Shown here: positions 43,120 to 55,169 of the stretch, piece by piece
Position numbering within the stretch: position 1 is the stretch's first letter
How the letters are laid out: every line of letters begins with the position of its first letter
Source of the DNA: Prostheceraeus crozeri
Lineage: Eukaryota > Platyhelminthes > Polycladida > Euryleptidae
Length of the DNA: 64,000 nt
NCBI GenBank assembly: GCA_907163375.1
Contig: CAJQUW010005347.1
Location: forward strand, 1 to 64,000
Reading direction: 5' to 3'
Translations under genes and position numbers: made by a program
The notes under the pieces: model-generated
What the model was told of the DNA's origin: nothing
The model's input: the letters and a program-made list of their open reading frames with translations, nothing else
Database searches by the model: none

Positions 43120-44470
43120 TCACAATTGAAGAATAATCTTGTTTACCTATTTGGTAAATGGATCACCATTTTCACAATCACTTGGACAGATGGAATTCCT
43201 AGCGAATGTTTGAAAGGAATCAATGAATAAAGCCTTCTGATTTGGACATGCAGACATTTCTGATGTAATGAATCATTCGAAAACAGATGAGAAGTCAACT
43301 TCCAACAAAGAATGTACATTGTAACAGAATTCCGAGGGTTGAATAAAACCTCCTCTATTGATCTGCTCAACTAAATGACTCTCCGCTTCTAAATTCAATT
43401 CACCGCTAATCAGTTGACATCAGTGGATCCTTTTCCTTTTCAAGGGTACGCCTGGTGACCCATATATGGGTCAGTCCATAAAACTGCCATAGATATAGAC
43501 ACAGACCAAAAACTTGTGGCAGAGAATTTCCTAAGCATCTATGATGCCACCTACAAAAGTCACAAGTTTCTGAAAAAAATAATAATTTCGGCAGAAATGG
43601 GTTAATGCTTCACTGTTTTATGCTCATAACACAGTTAACCATTAATCACGCATTAAACCTGAATGACTGACGCCAGTGTTTTGCTGGGAATTCAACCCTC
43701 ATCATGTACACAAATTTCTATGAAATCGATTGCCTTCATGTCCAGGCCACCATTATAGCGACGTACATGTTCAACACTGTAATGATCTCCATGGGAATGA
43801 ATTTGTATCGATTGTGCAATTGCTTTCTATTCTAACCTAATGAAGATGAAAATCATGTCGATTTCTACATCAATCAGCGGACACTAATGCCGTAGACAAG
43901 CTGCATGTCAAATCTACATAGAAATTATGCAATACTCAGAATTTTAAAGTAGAACTTCTTGGACATCCATATCAAAACATAGAGGAACATAGATTTACAT
44001 TACTTTTTCCAAATCAAGAAGCGCAAACCTCAAATCTTTTGAAGATATCTCAAATCAACTACAAATGCCATATCTCAGCTCAACAAGCACTGATTCATTT
44101 ATATTAAGCACTTATTAAATCTCAAGTCAATTGAATATTTCTTAACTTCGATAAGCTGAATCAAAAGTCAATTACACGAACAGTGGACATATCGTTTGAT
44201 TGGTCAAATGCTCATCATCAATAATCGCTAGAGTAAATCGTGATCTTAAATGATGTAATTTTTAATTTCCAGATTACAAAATATGTGATACATTACACTA
44301 GCACTTATAACGGAGATAAATTTCAGTCGGTCTAAATAAATGAATATTCTATCCAAAATACGTGTATTCATCAAAAAAAGTTAAAATACATGGATGTCTT
44401 CTCCGAGAATACATTTCGGAAGTACAGAAAGCACATGTGATACTGAATTTGAAACTTTTGGTAATGTTAC
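43120..44470. other. No gene recognised
   Basis: One minus-strand frame near 43150-43250 has several Cys (SACPNQKALFIDSFQTFARN, then SICPSDCENGDPF) next to GTAAAC and could be an exon, but a stop sits directly before that donor. A CCCATATATGGG palindrome lies near 43458. Nothing else stands out. Confidence 0.35.
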
Positions 44471-44479
44471 CGAATAGAT

Positions 44480-44700
44480 CGGCTGTTCTGCAAGCTGCAT
44501 CATAGTTGCAACTCAGTTCGCATACTGTTGAGTGGAAGCTGCTCTCGTACCTCCGCCGTCGATCGTTTCAAAGCTGCCTTCCAGATGGAGAAGCAACCTT
44601 CACAATTGTTCAGAAAGGGTGAATAAGGAGTCTGAAATCTGAACCCGTGTCCAGCTTTTAGGATAGTCTCTTGTCCGCGATTATGGGATGGCGCGATTTC
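44480..44700 (-). pseudogene. IS630/Tc1-type transposase C-terminal fragment
   Basis: On the minus strand: GHGFRFQTPYSPFLNNCEGC, then FSIWKAALKRSTAEVREQLP. The PYSPFLN---E--FS-WK pattern is the third catalytic block of IS630/Tc1 transposases, with Glu in CEGCF. Only about 60 residues are left. Confidence 0.65.
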
Positions 44701-45269
44701 TCAGGCTAAAGAAATGAGAATTCTATTGATTTTACATATATTCTGATGGTTAGAGAATTGTTGATTTGGAAAAGATGTGGACACCGCCATAGATTTCATC
44801 TTCATTCGGTTAGAATGCCAATGATATCCACTTCTAATGGAGATAGGCTACATGCTATTGCGTCCTCGGAATCTATACATTTATGTCTTCCAGAAGTGGA
44901 TACTATTCCTATATTGTCGTAGCTACGGCTACCATCCAGGTCCTAGTTTCCCAGATGAACGTGAAAGTTCAGATGGCTTAAAATTCGATCACTGGTCTGT
45001 CTCAGGCTGCTCCTATAAAAAATGTTTTACGAGATTTTCAAATGTACTCTTCTAACATACAATAGATATTAACAGATCATTAATTTTCAATGCAATCCAT
45101 AGAATGCAGTCAAGTAGCTATAAGCTTATATGATACATCTTACCCTGAGAAAGTTGCTGAGTCATTCAATTCTCGAAAATCGGATAAGGCGATCACAATG
45201 AGATAAGGAATTACCTTTTCTTGGTCACTACCTGGCAAGCAGTGCATTCTTGCTTCATTTCACAGCAAA

Positions 45270-46220
45270 ATGGCAGCGATTATGGACGTCTACCACGACC
45301 TTGACGATAATCGAAGGACGAAGGACACATACTCTTTGAATAATGATAAATTCGTCAAGTTATATCGATTCGACAAGCATGTGTTTCGCTCCATTATGGA
45401 TCTTATCGAAATGATATTGAAAGACCAACTCATCGATCTTGTTCACTGCCTTGCGAGATACAGTGAGATACCATGCGGTACTATGCTACAGGAAGTTTTC
45501 AAACGGATGTCGGTGAAGGTCTTAATATCAGTGAACCATCTGTTTATCGTGCTGTCTGCAACGTTGGAAGTGTATTGGAAAAAGTTTTTGATGACTATAT
45601 TAAATGGCTAGATATCCTAACTTTGACTGAAATCAAATTCGACTTCTGCAAAATGACTAAATTTCCCCGTGTCATTGGCGTCATTGATTGCACTCGTCCA
45701 ACGACCGTTATTGGACGAAAATTCTAGCGGTTTGCGGACCTATCAGACTCCTCCATAACGTCGAAGCAAACTAGCCAGGTACGCACAACTGGTTTATTCT
45801 TTGATTTGGTAGATTGGAAATTGGTAGCCATTTGGAAAGATCACCTCATCATGGCTACATACTTGGAGATGCGGCGCATTCATTACGAGAATGGCTTCTA
45901 GCACATTTAGTGAATCCAACGACCCCTTCAGAGCTCGTCTTTAATGTATCACACAAGAGAGCACACGCGATCATTGAGCACACTTTTGGACGACTGAAAA
46001 GGTGGTTCTATTTACTACATAGTGAAAATCGACAGATTAAATAAATAATATTGAGCAAGATATTAGGCCATGTTTTGCAATGCACAATATAGCTGTTCTG
46101 AACGAGCAAAGAGACTTAAGCGATCACTTTATTGATAATCAACTGTTTACTGTTCCTTCTGATGATCCTTCACATGGGCGAATCCATCGACAACGTGTTA
46201 TCAATAGTTATTTCAGTTGA
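45270..46220 (+). pseudogene. Harbinger nuclease 2, broken
   Basis: Opens MAAIMDVYHDLDDNRRTKDT and RFDKHVFRSIMDLIEMIL, shifts frame near 45470 to YYATGSFQTDVGEGLNISEP and FPRVIGVIDCTRP (first Asp; the usual DGTHI is DCTRP), and stops near 45727. After a gap the C-terminal half reads HHGYILGDAAHSLREWLLAH and HKRAHAIIEHTFGRLKRWF, with the Glu in AIIEHTFGRLK. The stretch with the second Asp (usually a GS-HDSR motif) is missing. Mirrored ATTCTCGAAAA/GGATAAGG text near 45168 and near 46560-46640 may be decayed ends. It is another subfamily than the intact element. Confidence 0.8.
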
Positions 46221-46229
46221 ATAATTGAA

Positions 46230-47330
46230 TCATTAAAACAATATCGCTGGAGAAATGTCGTTTTTCAGATAATTTGTTTCACGTATAATCTCGTCATGAT
46301 ATCCTATATTTTGTTTTCTTCTATTTTATTAATTATGAAAATGTTAAAAGCTTTAAATCGATAATGAACTGCGGATAGTGAGTCACAAGCGCCATTGCCT
46401 ATTCATTCGCTATAGCAAACAATCAGTGTTAAAACCGACAGATCTTCACTTCTCACGCTTCTAGCTCAACGTCTAAAATAGCTGATCATCAATACGTTAC
46501 TATGGTGATTGACGTCATTGTGGCATTTGACGTCAGCTCAGCTCGGATGACACCAAACCTGTCTCGAGAATTAGATAAATGGGATAAGGAACCAATCTCA
46601 GGATAGAGAAATCCTTATCCCTATCGCGTTTCGATAATTTGGGCTTAGAGGATGAGCATAGAATAAAATATGACTAATTCCAATTTACGGGTATCCGAAG
46701 CTCTATGGATATTCAGCTCAACTATTGCTAAATGTTGCATTGTTTATTTCCAATTGAGATCTACCTGACTCATACATTTTTCACACTTCACTTAACTATA
46801 ACCAAAACGTCAAGTAATTTTCATTTATCTACGAAGCCTTGTAGAACGAAACGCAACGTCCACGGCTGCCAAGGAACTCTCTGTTCAAGTCGCAGGATAT
46901 GGCCAAGAAAACTGGAACTCTACAATCTGCATGAAATGATAAAGCTTTTCACTTTTCAATCCGGCCTCAAGTACTACAGCCGCGAATGCATTCTGACTGC
47001 AGAATTTGTTATTGAACGATTTTAGAATATTCTAATTGTTTATTCGGCCTCTTGACGAATTTATTACTGAAAATGCAGTGGAATCATTGAAAGCACTGAC
47101 AAGTATTGGAAATAATCCTTGTATTATTGAAAATGAATTGAAATCAAACAAACCTGCCCAATATATTGGTAGAAACCCATGTCGCAGAGAAACTGAAAAC
47201 TCATTGACAACAATATATTTCTGATCTGCTGATACCATGTTACTTTTTCCATTATACTCAATGCATTCTTCTGAAAATCAAAAATATTGTTGTTAGCTTT
47301 CTTTAATCAATCACACTTCGCACACTGTAA
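46230..47330. other. No gene recognised
   Basis: The start (to about 46640) is probably the right flank of the broken Harbinger. The remainder has only short frames on both strands. Confidence 0.4.
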
Positions 47331-47334
47331 ACCA

Positions 47335-47860
47335 AACTGTGCCCAATATGTGACCGATTATGTGCCCAACGCATTTTCGTCACATCGGTCACATTTGGTC
47401 ACATATCATGTGACTTCCATGTGACCGATGATGAATCGCCATAAATCACGCACATACGGCGAGTACTTGATGAGAATATTTCAAATTGACTTTCCGAATA
47501 CTTTTCGGCATGTTTTGTTCAAGACTTTCATTGGTAAGAAGATAATATCACATTGAACTTGGTTGGATTAAAAAATGTTTTAATGAGGATAATGATTGTG
47601 TAGTTTAAAAATGTGACACATTTTTTTGTCACATCGATCACATTTTGTCACATATGTGACCGATGATGAATCACCATAGATCATGCATATACGGCAAGTG
47701 CTCGATCAGAATAATTCAAATTGATTTTCCGAATACTTTGCGGTGTGTCTTATTCAAGGGCATCACTGGCAAGAAGATGTTATCATATTGTTTTAATCAG
47801 GATAATGATTGTGTGATTGAAAAATGTGACACATGTCTTCGATTAATCTGCTTGATCTCG
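47335..47860. repeat. Two-copy tandem repeat, about 235 bp
   Basis: The block ATGTGACCGATGATGAATC appears near 47420 and again near 47655. Each is followed by CATA-ATCA-GCA-ATACGGC, CTTTCCGAATACTTT and GATAATGATTGTGT in the same order. Each copy starts with several GTCACAT/ATGTGAC boxes. The copies differ at about 15-20 percent of positions, so the duplication is old. Confidence 0.75.
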
Positions 47861-48084
47861 CCGGGAAGTTGCATCATCGTGTTGTAAGTGAAGTTGTATT
47901 ATCTTGCCTAGACAGCGTGAAACAAATGCAATCATAGACATGTTAGTTTATGATAATGCATGATTTTGTAAGGTTTCTATATCCACAGGTTAATAAGTTC
48001 CACGAAGCAGGTAATTATTTTCCAGATTGGTACAGTAATTATTAACCTGGTGCAGACTTCTATGAAAAAGTCATGCATTATAAC

Positions 48085-48186
48085 AGATAATGCATAGATT
48101 TCTTCGGTCATTATTTGCCATAATAACCTCGAGCCTTCGGCTCTCGGTAATTATAACAATAATGACCTCAAATCTATGCATTATCT
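48085..48186. repeat. 102-bp palindrome
   Basis: AGATAATGCATAGATTT at 48085 and its complement ending 48186 enclose further matching blocks and a central GAGCC-TTC-GGCTC. An extended weaker match reaches 48070 and 48198. As single-stranded DNA or RNA it would form one long hairpin. Confidence 0.85.
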
Positions 48187-48296
48187 ATTACGTAATGACA
48201 TTACGTGCATAGATGATTCTTTAATGACGTGTTTATCAATTAGTGAATTGAATAAGCTTTTCTGATTTTACTGTTTATGCCATGTCAAGTAATCAG

Positions 48297-48370
48297 AAAG
48301 ATGAAGAGAGAAAATGGAATCTCTCTGAAAATTGTTCAAAGTCCGAAGAAGCCTACTACAAGGGTATCGT
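48297..48370 (+). pseudogene. Tc1/mariner transposase, segment 1
   Basis: GISLKIVQSPKKPTTRVS reads up to the TTAA where piggyBac 3 is inserted and continues at 51331 (DISLSSTWRLIRK). The SPKK--R-VS text is the linker before the second HTH of these proteins. Confidence 0.7.
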
Positions 48371-48374
48371 TTAA

Positions 48375-51326
48375 CACTTAAATGCCTGGGTGTTTCGACA
48401 TCACTTATTACCTACATGGGTCTTTAAAGACCCGGATGGAAAAAAACGTGCCTTTTTATTAATTAGACTCTCTCTCTTTTGCTGTTTTATGTTTTTATTC
48501 ATTACAACCAATGTTAATATGGATTTCTAGACGCATAGACTATCTTCATTAAAGACAATATAATCTGTTTATGAAACATGAGAAAGGACTGATTATGCTG
48601 ATTTCTGAAGACAGAAGCAACATTTTTTTTCAAAACTTTCAAGTATATTTGCAAACATCCAATCTAAGTAGGCTATATGAAATAATAATAATAAACTTTA
48701 TTGAGTCCACATACATGATTCGGTAGACTAGAATTTACATAACACATAACGTGACATAATGATGCATCAAGTGACAAAAGAAAGGGATTATGTACAATAA
48801 CACAGGAAAGAAGATTTCAGACGAAGTGTTTTTGTGGGCGGAGGACGGATCGGACAAGCGTTGCGTAAGGATCGTTTTCGTGTAAGGAAACAAGCTCTGA
48901 GCGGGTGGCAAGAGTCCTCACTTACTTGGCGCAGCAACGTCGAGCTGATGTCATGATGTCAAATGTCTGATGTCATGAAAAATATTATTCATCGCAATAA
49001 GAACATAACACAGTGACTTTTTTGTGCTCGGGGCAACATGGCTCCGCACAGTTTTCACATCGATCCATAGTCTTTCTATCCATCGCAGACGGACAAATGT
49101 GGCATCGCTTTCTTTTGCGATCGCCCGATGGATGTGAGCTGTGTGTGTTTGCCGAAAGCATCACTCCACACTTCTGCAAGGCCTGCCTTCCGCATTTGGA
49201 CAAATGCCTTATCTGTGATCGGCGTTGCAACCATGGTTCAAGAAATTTCATTCCTAGATTCTCCAGAAAGTTGCGGCGGCGATGGCAGGATTTCGATTCC
49301 CAGTCAGGAAACTTCGACTGAAACACAACTTGATCATTGATGCTAGCAATGTTCAAGCAATTGAAAAAATAAGCAAGTGGCCATCGTCTTGTTTTTTTCT
49401 GGACACTGTAGTTGTGGCGCAGTTGATCAACGCGATCAACACCTGTCTTCGTGTGATTGTAGTCAATGATCATTCTTGGCTTGCCAGAGTATTGGTCAAT
49501 TTCATTATCAGCGTGCATAGTTGACAACAAGATGACTGACTTATTTCTTTTCGGGACATATGATACAAGTGCCTGTCGATCACTGAATGCAAACAGGCTC
49601 GATTCCACCCCATGTCGCCTGTCAGCAGCAAACTCATCCGGAATATCGGGCTTGTTTCGGCGCATGGTTCCAAGTAAAGTAATCTGTTTTGTCAGCAAGT
49701 CAGCAGCAAGTTTTGAACTCGTGAACCAGTTATCTGTTGTTACATTCACACCAGAGTAGTACAAAGGCTCAGAAAGAGTTTTTACGACATGCTCAGCCAA
49801 TCCAACGTGTCTCTGATTACCTTGTCGTTCAACATGAGGTAGCCACCCATTGAAGGAGTATGCTGTTGTATAATCACACAATAAAAACAGCTTCATGCCA
49901 TATTTATCCGGTTTGTTTGGCATGTATTGACGAAAATCATATCGACCTTTTTACGGAATTAATTGTTCGTCAACAGTCACAAATTCACTAACAGCGTAAT
50001 TTTGCCTCCAGTTTTCAATAAATTTATTCCAAATGTCACGAAATAGAGCAAATTTATCGTCTTTTCTTCTTTCAGTACGGGTTGAACGCTCATCGAAGGA
50101 AAGCCAAAATTTGCTCAAATCGATTACGACTAAAAGCTGCAGGAAAAATCGCCCTGCCTGACGCTGCAGGAGACCACAAGGAACGAAGAGATTCGTGATT
50201 AGATCTATATACGCCGAGTAAATAGAGGATGCCAATGACTCCTTCCAGTTCATCTGGATCTATTGGCGACCAGTCTTTAGGATCTTTGCCCTTCGATTGC
50301 ATGTAGTGACAACCATGCTTATTGGTTTGTTCCACAATTGACCTTAGCATGGCTTTGTCTATAGAGCAATGGAAACTATCAGCTTCATCATTTACTGATC
50401 TTGCATCGTTTTGAGGCCCTTCACATGTGCGTCTTATGTTGCATGCTCTAGTGCGAGAGGTTGGTGGAGGATTCTTGGACCAAAATCGGCCATTTCTGCT
50501 AGTATAAATGTCGTCATTACGAGACGTATTCATAATGTCCTCATAATCACTTGCACTGCTCACCTGTGCATCAATTAGATCGCATTCAGTCGCCACAATT
50601 GTCTTCATTATCACTTGCGCTACTCGTCTCTGTATCAGTCTGACCGCGTTCAGTCGTAATTGTGCCTGGATCATCGCTATCGGAGTCGACGTTGTCATTG
50701 TCAATTCACTATCCTCTTCTTCGCTGTTGTCCAACTCAGTCCAATGTGCAATCTATCGAGCAATTTCTTCAGCGCTCTTTTCTTCTGTTCATAGCGGATC
50801 AGATAAACAGTTCATTCTCACACTGTGAAGAATGTCAAGCGATGTGCACGCTATAGAGCAGGAAGTGTTGCGTTTCTCTTTGATGAACAGAACAATCAAC
50901 TGTCCAATCAGAATTCATGGCGTCATAGCAATCGAGCCAACCTGTGGCACATGTTTGCAATGAACGCAAATTATGTCGGGTGAATGCGCAATAGCTTTCC
51001 CCATACGCGCTTTCACCAACATAGCATTTAGATTAGGCTTGACAGATTGGTTGACAGAATTGTCTAGCCGTATTTAATAAACAATCCATCTGCAGCCGTT
51101 ATTACCTAGGTTGGGTTTTTTGCAATCCCATCCATTTTTGTATCAAAACATTCGATGTAGGGCGCTGTATTTCAAAACGTTTTGACAAAGTAATTATGAA
51201 ATGCTCTACAGATATTTTTTCAGGAATACTAGGAGTGACACTTAACCAGGAACAGTCTATGTAATAGAAAAATCAATATTAAAACCGCTCGTGTCGCAAA
51301 AGATCCATATGCTAGGCATTTAAGTG
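48375..51326 (-). mobile_element. piggyBac element 3, inside the Tc1/mariner gene
   Basis: Starts CACTTAAATGCCTGGG and ends with the inverted match CTAGGCATTTAAGTG. TTAA is perfect on both sides (48371-48374 and 51327-51330). The transposase is at 48985-50734. Between the left end and the gene, 48683-48960 ends (minus strand) in AATAAAGTTTATTATTATTATT, which looks like the 3' tail of a LINE or SINE inserted in this element, or the element's own polyadenylation site. Confidence 0.93.
48985..50734 (-). pseudogene. piggyBac transposase 3, nearly intact
   Basis: The frame 50734-50090 gives the N-terminal 214 residues: a Ser/Thr-rich start, then DPKDWSPIDPDELEGVIGIL and SRNRFEQILAFLR. A shift near 50095 leads to DKFALFRDIWNKFIENWRQN and VTVDEQLIP (first Asp, about 49975). 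After a stop near 49950 the frame 49923-48985 (312 residues) is open: KPDKYGMKLFLLCDYTTAYS, GVNVTTDNWFTSSKLAADLL (second Asp), TKTGVDRVDQLRHNY (third Asp) and a Cys-rich end RCHICPSAMDRKT, CENCAEPCCPEH, LCSYCDE. All three Asp and the finger are preserved. Two changes keep it from being read as one protein. Confidence 0.92.
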
Positions 51327-51330
51327 TTAA

Positions 51331-51763
51331 ACAGGATATTTCCCTAAGTTCTACTTGGAGACTGATAAGGAAAGTTGAGTTGAGGCCATACAGACCCAGA
51401 CTGTTACATCACATTCTATTGGATGATGCTGAAATTTGTGAGGATCAGATTTGCTTGATTACTTTTTGTCTGACAACGCCAGTTACAAACTATCAAGTCA
51501 CGGAAACAGACAACTGTGTCCACAGGTTCCACAAAAATCCGCACATGGTCTCAACAAATCAGCTGAACCAACCGTCTGTGCCGCACTGCATGCAACGGTG
51601 TGATTGGGCCAGTGTTTTCTAAAGGTGCTGTAACCGCTGACGTGCATCTTCAAATGTTCTCATCCTTTGTGATTCCTGAGATTGAACAAACTTCAATGAA
51701 CTGTACTTTCTGCAAGATGGTGCGGTGCGCCAGCGCATTTTGCATTGAGTTGCAGAAACTCTC
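51331..51763 (+). pseudogene. Tc1/mariner transposase, segment 2
   Basis: STWRLIRKVELRPYRPRLLH (the HTH end and linker) is followed by blurred frames, then NFNELYFLQDGAVRQRILH, which carries the second catalytic Asp (QDGA). It starts directly after the TTAA of piggyBac 3 and stops at the TTAA (51764-51767) of piggyBac 4. Confidence 0.75.
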
Positions 51764-52030
51764 TTAACCCTTTGGCGACCGATGCGTGCAGAGCACGTCA
51801 TGGGTACATTGTAAAATATCACTATACTATTTGAAATATCATTGCCAATTCATCTTTCAAAGGCATAGAAAGTCGATGTTTAAATAATTGTGAAATCAAT
51901 GTGCGCGTTATGAGAAAGGAATCGTTGTCATAACAGTAACATAGAAGTCGGCTCAATCAATTGAATGTCTATATAGGCCTATCTCGAGTCAATGTATCTC
52001 AAAACCAGTCCAAAGTCACCGCATCGATAA

Positions 52031-53776
52031 ATGATGTCTAAATACAAGAGACGTAGAACAGCAGAAGATATTGCTCAGCAAATGGCCGCTTTTTCTTCGA
52101 GTGATGATGATTCATGTGTGAGTGATGAAGATTCAGTCCTTCCCGATCGAGTAGCAAGATCGCAGAATATTAATATTTCACTATCCGACGACGAAGATCA
52201 AATTGTCGCATTAGATACCAGTTGTAAATAGTCAACTCAAGTGACGACAAAATACCAGATCCTATTTCCGAATTTCTGGCAACTTCAGGGTTGAATCCCT
52301 CCATAAATTTTGAAGATGAGCCTCCTAAAGACTTCATGTTTTATATAAAGTTGTTTTTGACAGATGATCTATTTTCCTACATCACCGATTGTGTCAATTC
52401 AAGAGCTTGGGAAGATGCCGAATATTATGTTGATGAGAAGAACCTTTACCTCACTCTATTGCCAACTGGCGTAACGCGACCGTCGACGAAATATAGAAAT
52501 TTTTTGGAATCGTTTTCTACATGGGCATTGTTAAGAAACCAAAGACATATGATTATTGGGCGAAAGATCTTCTCTACCACAATGACCTATTCTCAACAAA
52601 AGAGTTTGAGCAGGCGACGCTTCTGTGAAATACTGAAATATTTCCGCGTTTGTAACTATGCTGAGCGCAATCAAGTGGATCCGATTGGAAGAATACGTCC
52701 TTTTATTGATCTGTGTAACAACATTTGTCAAACAGTATACATGCCTGAAAAAGAGATCTCCATCCACAAGCGACTGATGAAATTTAAAGGGCGAAGTAAA
52801 ATTCGGCAATATATACCATAGAAAAGAAGCTGGTATGGCATAAAAAGTTATGTCTTGTGTGAGTCCTCATCAGGCTATGCATGGAGCTTCAAAGTTCACA
52901 GTGACAGTGTTGAAAATCGAAACATAGTTCTTGATTTAGATGGGGCCGACCAACTTTCCACCACCGAAAGGATTGTCGTTTATCTTGCCCGTGATCTCCT
53001 TGACCTAGGATATCACATATACATTGACAATTACTACATGTCCGTTCGTCTTGCTGAGTTCCTGTTGCAACACATGACTCTTGTCACAGGTACGTGTAGA
53101 GCTAATCGTGGAGTTCCTCCGATTCTAAAAGATGTGCATGTACCGGTGAAAAGTGTGCGCTATGCTCGTAAGAACAATATTTTAGCCCTTCAGATGGTTG
53201 ATCAAAAGTCGTCTGGGAAAAAACGATCATTATGCTAGACACTGCTCATAAAGCAGGTGGGCGTGAAGTTGAGGTCAGGAAGAAAGAGGAGCTAAAGAAA
53301 AGATCAACAAGCCTGAAGTTGTTATATCATACAACAAATCAATGGGCGGTGTTGATTTTTTAGATGCCTCTATTCATCACTACGATTGCACTCGTAAAAG
53401 TTACTACTGGTTTGTGAAGTATGCCTTATACATTATTCAGACAATGCATCATAATGCATTTGTGATTTATCGGAAATATAACAACGAAATTGATTATCTC
53501 AAGTTCATGGAGTCTACAATAAGTAGCTTCATTTTTTTGACTGGGGACGGCAGGAAATCAACAAGATTCCCCAAGATGCAAAGTGGTCCCAGCATTAGCG
53601 TCAAATCATTATCCTTCACGCATTCCACAAAAAAACTGAATCTCGAAAGAGACCTGGCCGTCGGTACAAGGTATGTTGCGAGTCTGGGAGAAGAAAAGAA
53701 ACTGTTTTTTTCTGCACCGCATGTCCGGGAACTCCACCGTTGTGTGCTGCGCCATGTTTCAAGAAATTTCACTTGA
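52031..53776 (+). pseudogene. piggyBac transposase 4 (PGBD4-like), broken
   Basis: ATG at 52031 opens an acidic N-terminus (FSSSDDDSCVSDEDSV). After a stop near 52229 the frame 52291-52821 gives FMFYIKLFLTDDLFSYITDC, RRRFCEILKYFRVCNYAERN and EISIHKRLMKFKGRSKIRQY. In that block the usual first catalytic Asp-Glu of IDE is His-Lys. After a stop come GYHIYIDNYYMSVRLAEFLL (second Asp) and, after a shift near 53240, MGGVDFLDASIHHY (third Asp). The Cys-rich end (VFFCTACPGTPPLCAAPCFK) is in yet another frame near 53700-53770. More decayed than elements 1 and 3. Confidence 0.88.
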
Positions 53777-54615
53777 AGAAAGTGTCTCAGTGATTCTGTT
53801 AGTCTTTTTCCACATCACTGTTATCCATAGGATTGATTGAAAAGGATGAATACTTATCATCCAGACAAGTTTTACATGTTTAAGAAACAGTTCATATTCT
53901 AGAAATTTATTTTTTGCCTTTTTTATTTGTGGCTATGGGTAAAACCATTATTCATTACCTATATAATAAATGTTCAATGATATCTTATAATGATGGGGTT
54001 AATATTGATGAAAATATAAAGAACGTTACAAATAAATACATTTTAGAAATAGAATAAGAAGTAATACATGTATGCATACATGGCGCTACTTGATTTATCG
54101 ATATAATACACACCTGTTTGAGCCTTCATCTATTTATATGTAATAATTCGATGAATATTTTAGGCAATGAGTGAGGATAGAGGGCCTTCACTGCTTTATA
54201 GTGATTCTAATTGGGAGTAATAATCATGACATCTTCTTATAAATTTCTATCATAACATCTCTAATAACATAATAACATAAAATTTCTATCAAATTGTATG
54301 AAGACATGAACGATGTGGAAATTTTTAGGAATACAGTTGATTGAGTAATATTTTCCGAGACAGGTCTCGAATTGAGTAAATGGAATGAAATAGAAGACCC
54401 AATTTATTATAGTAGAATTCTTCATTAACTCGCAAAAACAACTTAATTAACAGCTTACTTCGGAAATTAAAAATTAAAAGGATTTAAAAGGCATTTAAAT
54501 AGATAAAATTTACTTCTGAACTAATTTCCATGTGCATAAATAATAGGAATAATAATAGGAAGCAGTGTTGGAATAAAACCGTAAATGAAGGTAAATTTTC
54601 AGTCTTATTGCTGAT

Positions 54616-54856
54616 GCGTGCAGAGCACATCATGGTGACATTGGCGCATGATGGATGGAGGCGTGCAGAGCACGTCATGGTGACATTGAACCATGATTAC
54701 ATGTGCGTGCAGAGCACGTCATGGTGATATTGCCATATGATGGATGGAGGCGTGCAGAGCACGTCATGGTGACATTGAACCATGATTACATGTGCGTGCA
54801 GAGCACGTCATGGTGACAATGGCACATGAGTATTATGCGTGCGGAGCACGTCATGG
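54616..54856 (+). repeat. Six subterminal hairpin repeats of piggyBac 4
   Basis: GCGTGCAGAGCACGTCATGG starts at 54616, 54661, 54705, 54750, 54794 and 54837 (first and last with one change): a regular 43-45-bp spacing. Each holds CGTGC-AGA-GCACG, a small palindrome, followed by a TGGTGACATTG-type block. A single copy at 51784 lies in the other end. They are most likely transposase-binding sites. Confidence 0.9.
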
Positions 54857-54899
54857 TATAACAATGCAGCTAAATTCACTGCGGTCGTGAAAGGGTTAA

Positions 54900-55160
54900 T
54901 CATAATATTCCTAGAAAACGGTAGCCTTCTTTGGCCCCTCGCTCTCCCGATCTTGCTCCTGTGCACTTTTTCTTTAGGGGCGGTTTAAAGGAGAAAGTGT
55001 ACGGATGAAAGCCACGTACACTTTCTCAACTCAGCTCTTTTATCACAGATGCCTGTCAAAAGATAAGTGGTTACATGACTTCAGGCAGATCTGTGTGCCA
55101 CAGTGTGGCCGAAGGACTTCAGGAGTGTGCCGATGTCCCTGGAGGACGTTCTGAGCACTT
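54900..55160 (+). pseudogene. Tc1/mariner transposase, segment 3
   Basis: LAPRSPDLAPVHFFFRGGLK, then EKVYG and KPRTLSQLSSFITDACQKIS, directly after the TTAA of piggyBac 4. This is the third catalytic block (WPPRSPDL-P-DFFLWG---VY); His stands where the acidic residue is expected. Frame is shared with the QDGA of segment 2 in all but small changes. The right end of this mariner element was not located. Confidence 0.8.
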
Positions 55161-55169
55161 GCGCTGGTG

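Larger units (their letters stand above)
51768..54895 (+). mobile_element. piggyBac element 4, inside the same Tc1/mariner gene
   Basis: CCCTTTGGCGACCG at the left and CCCTTTCACGACCG at the right (reversed) are the ends, with TTAA on both sides (51764-51767 and 54896-54899). The transposase is at 52031-53776. Subterminal repeats are uneven: one copy of GCGTGCAGAGCACGTCATGG at 51784, six at 54616-54856. A separate family from elements 1 and 3. Confidence 0.93.

Noticed and set aside
43143-43370. Cys-containing frame next to GTAAAC on the minus strand
   Set aside because: The Cys-rich frame has a stop directly before the donor; the longer frame is unlike any protein I know.
43458-43610. CCCATATATGGG and a later GGGTTAA, considered as ends of another small piggyBac-like element
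   Set aside because: The left side lacks TTAA and the ends do not match each other.
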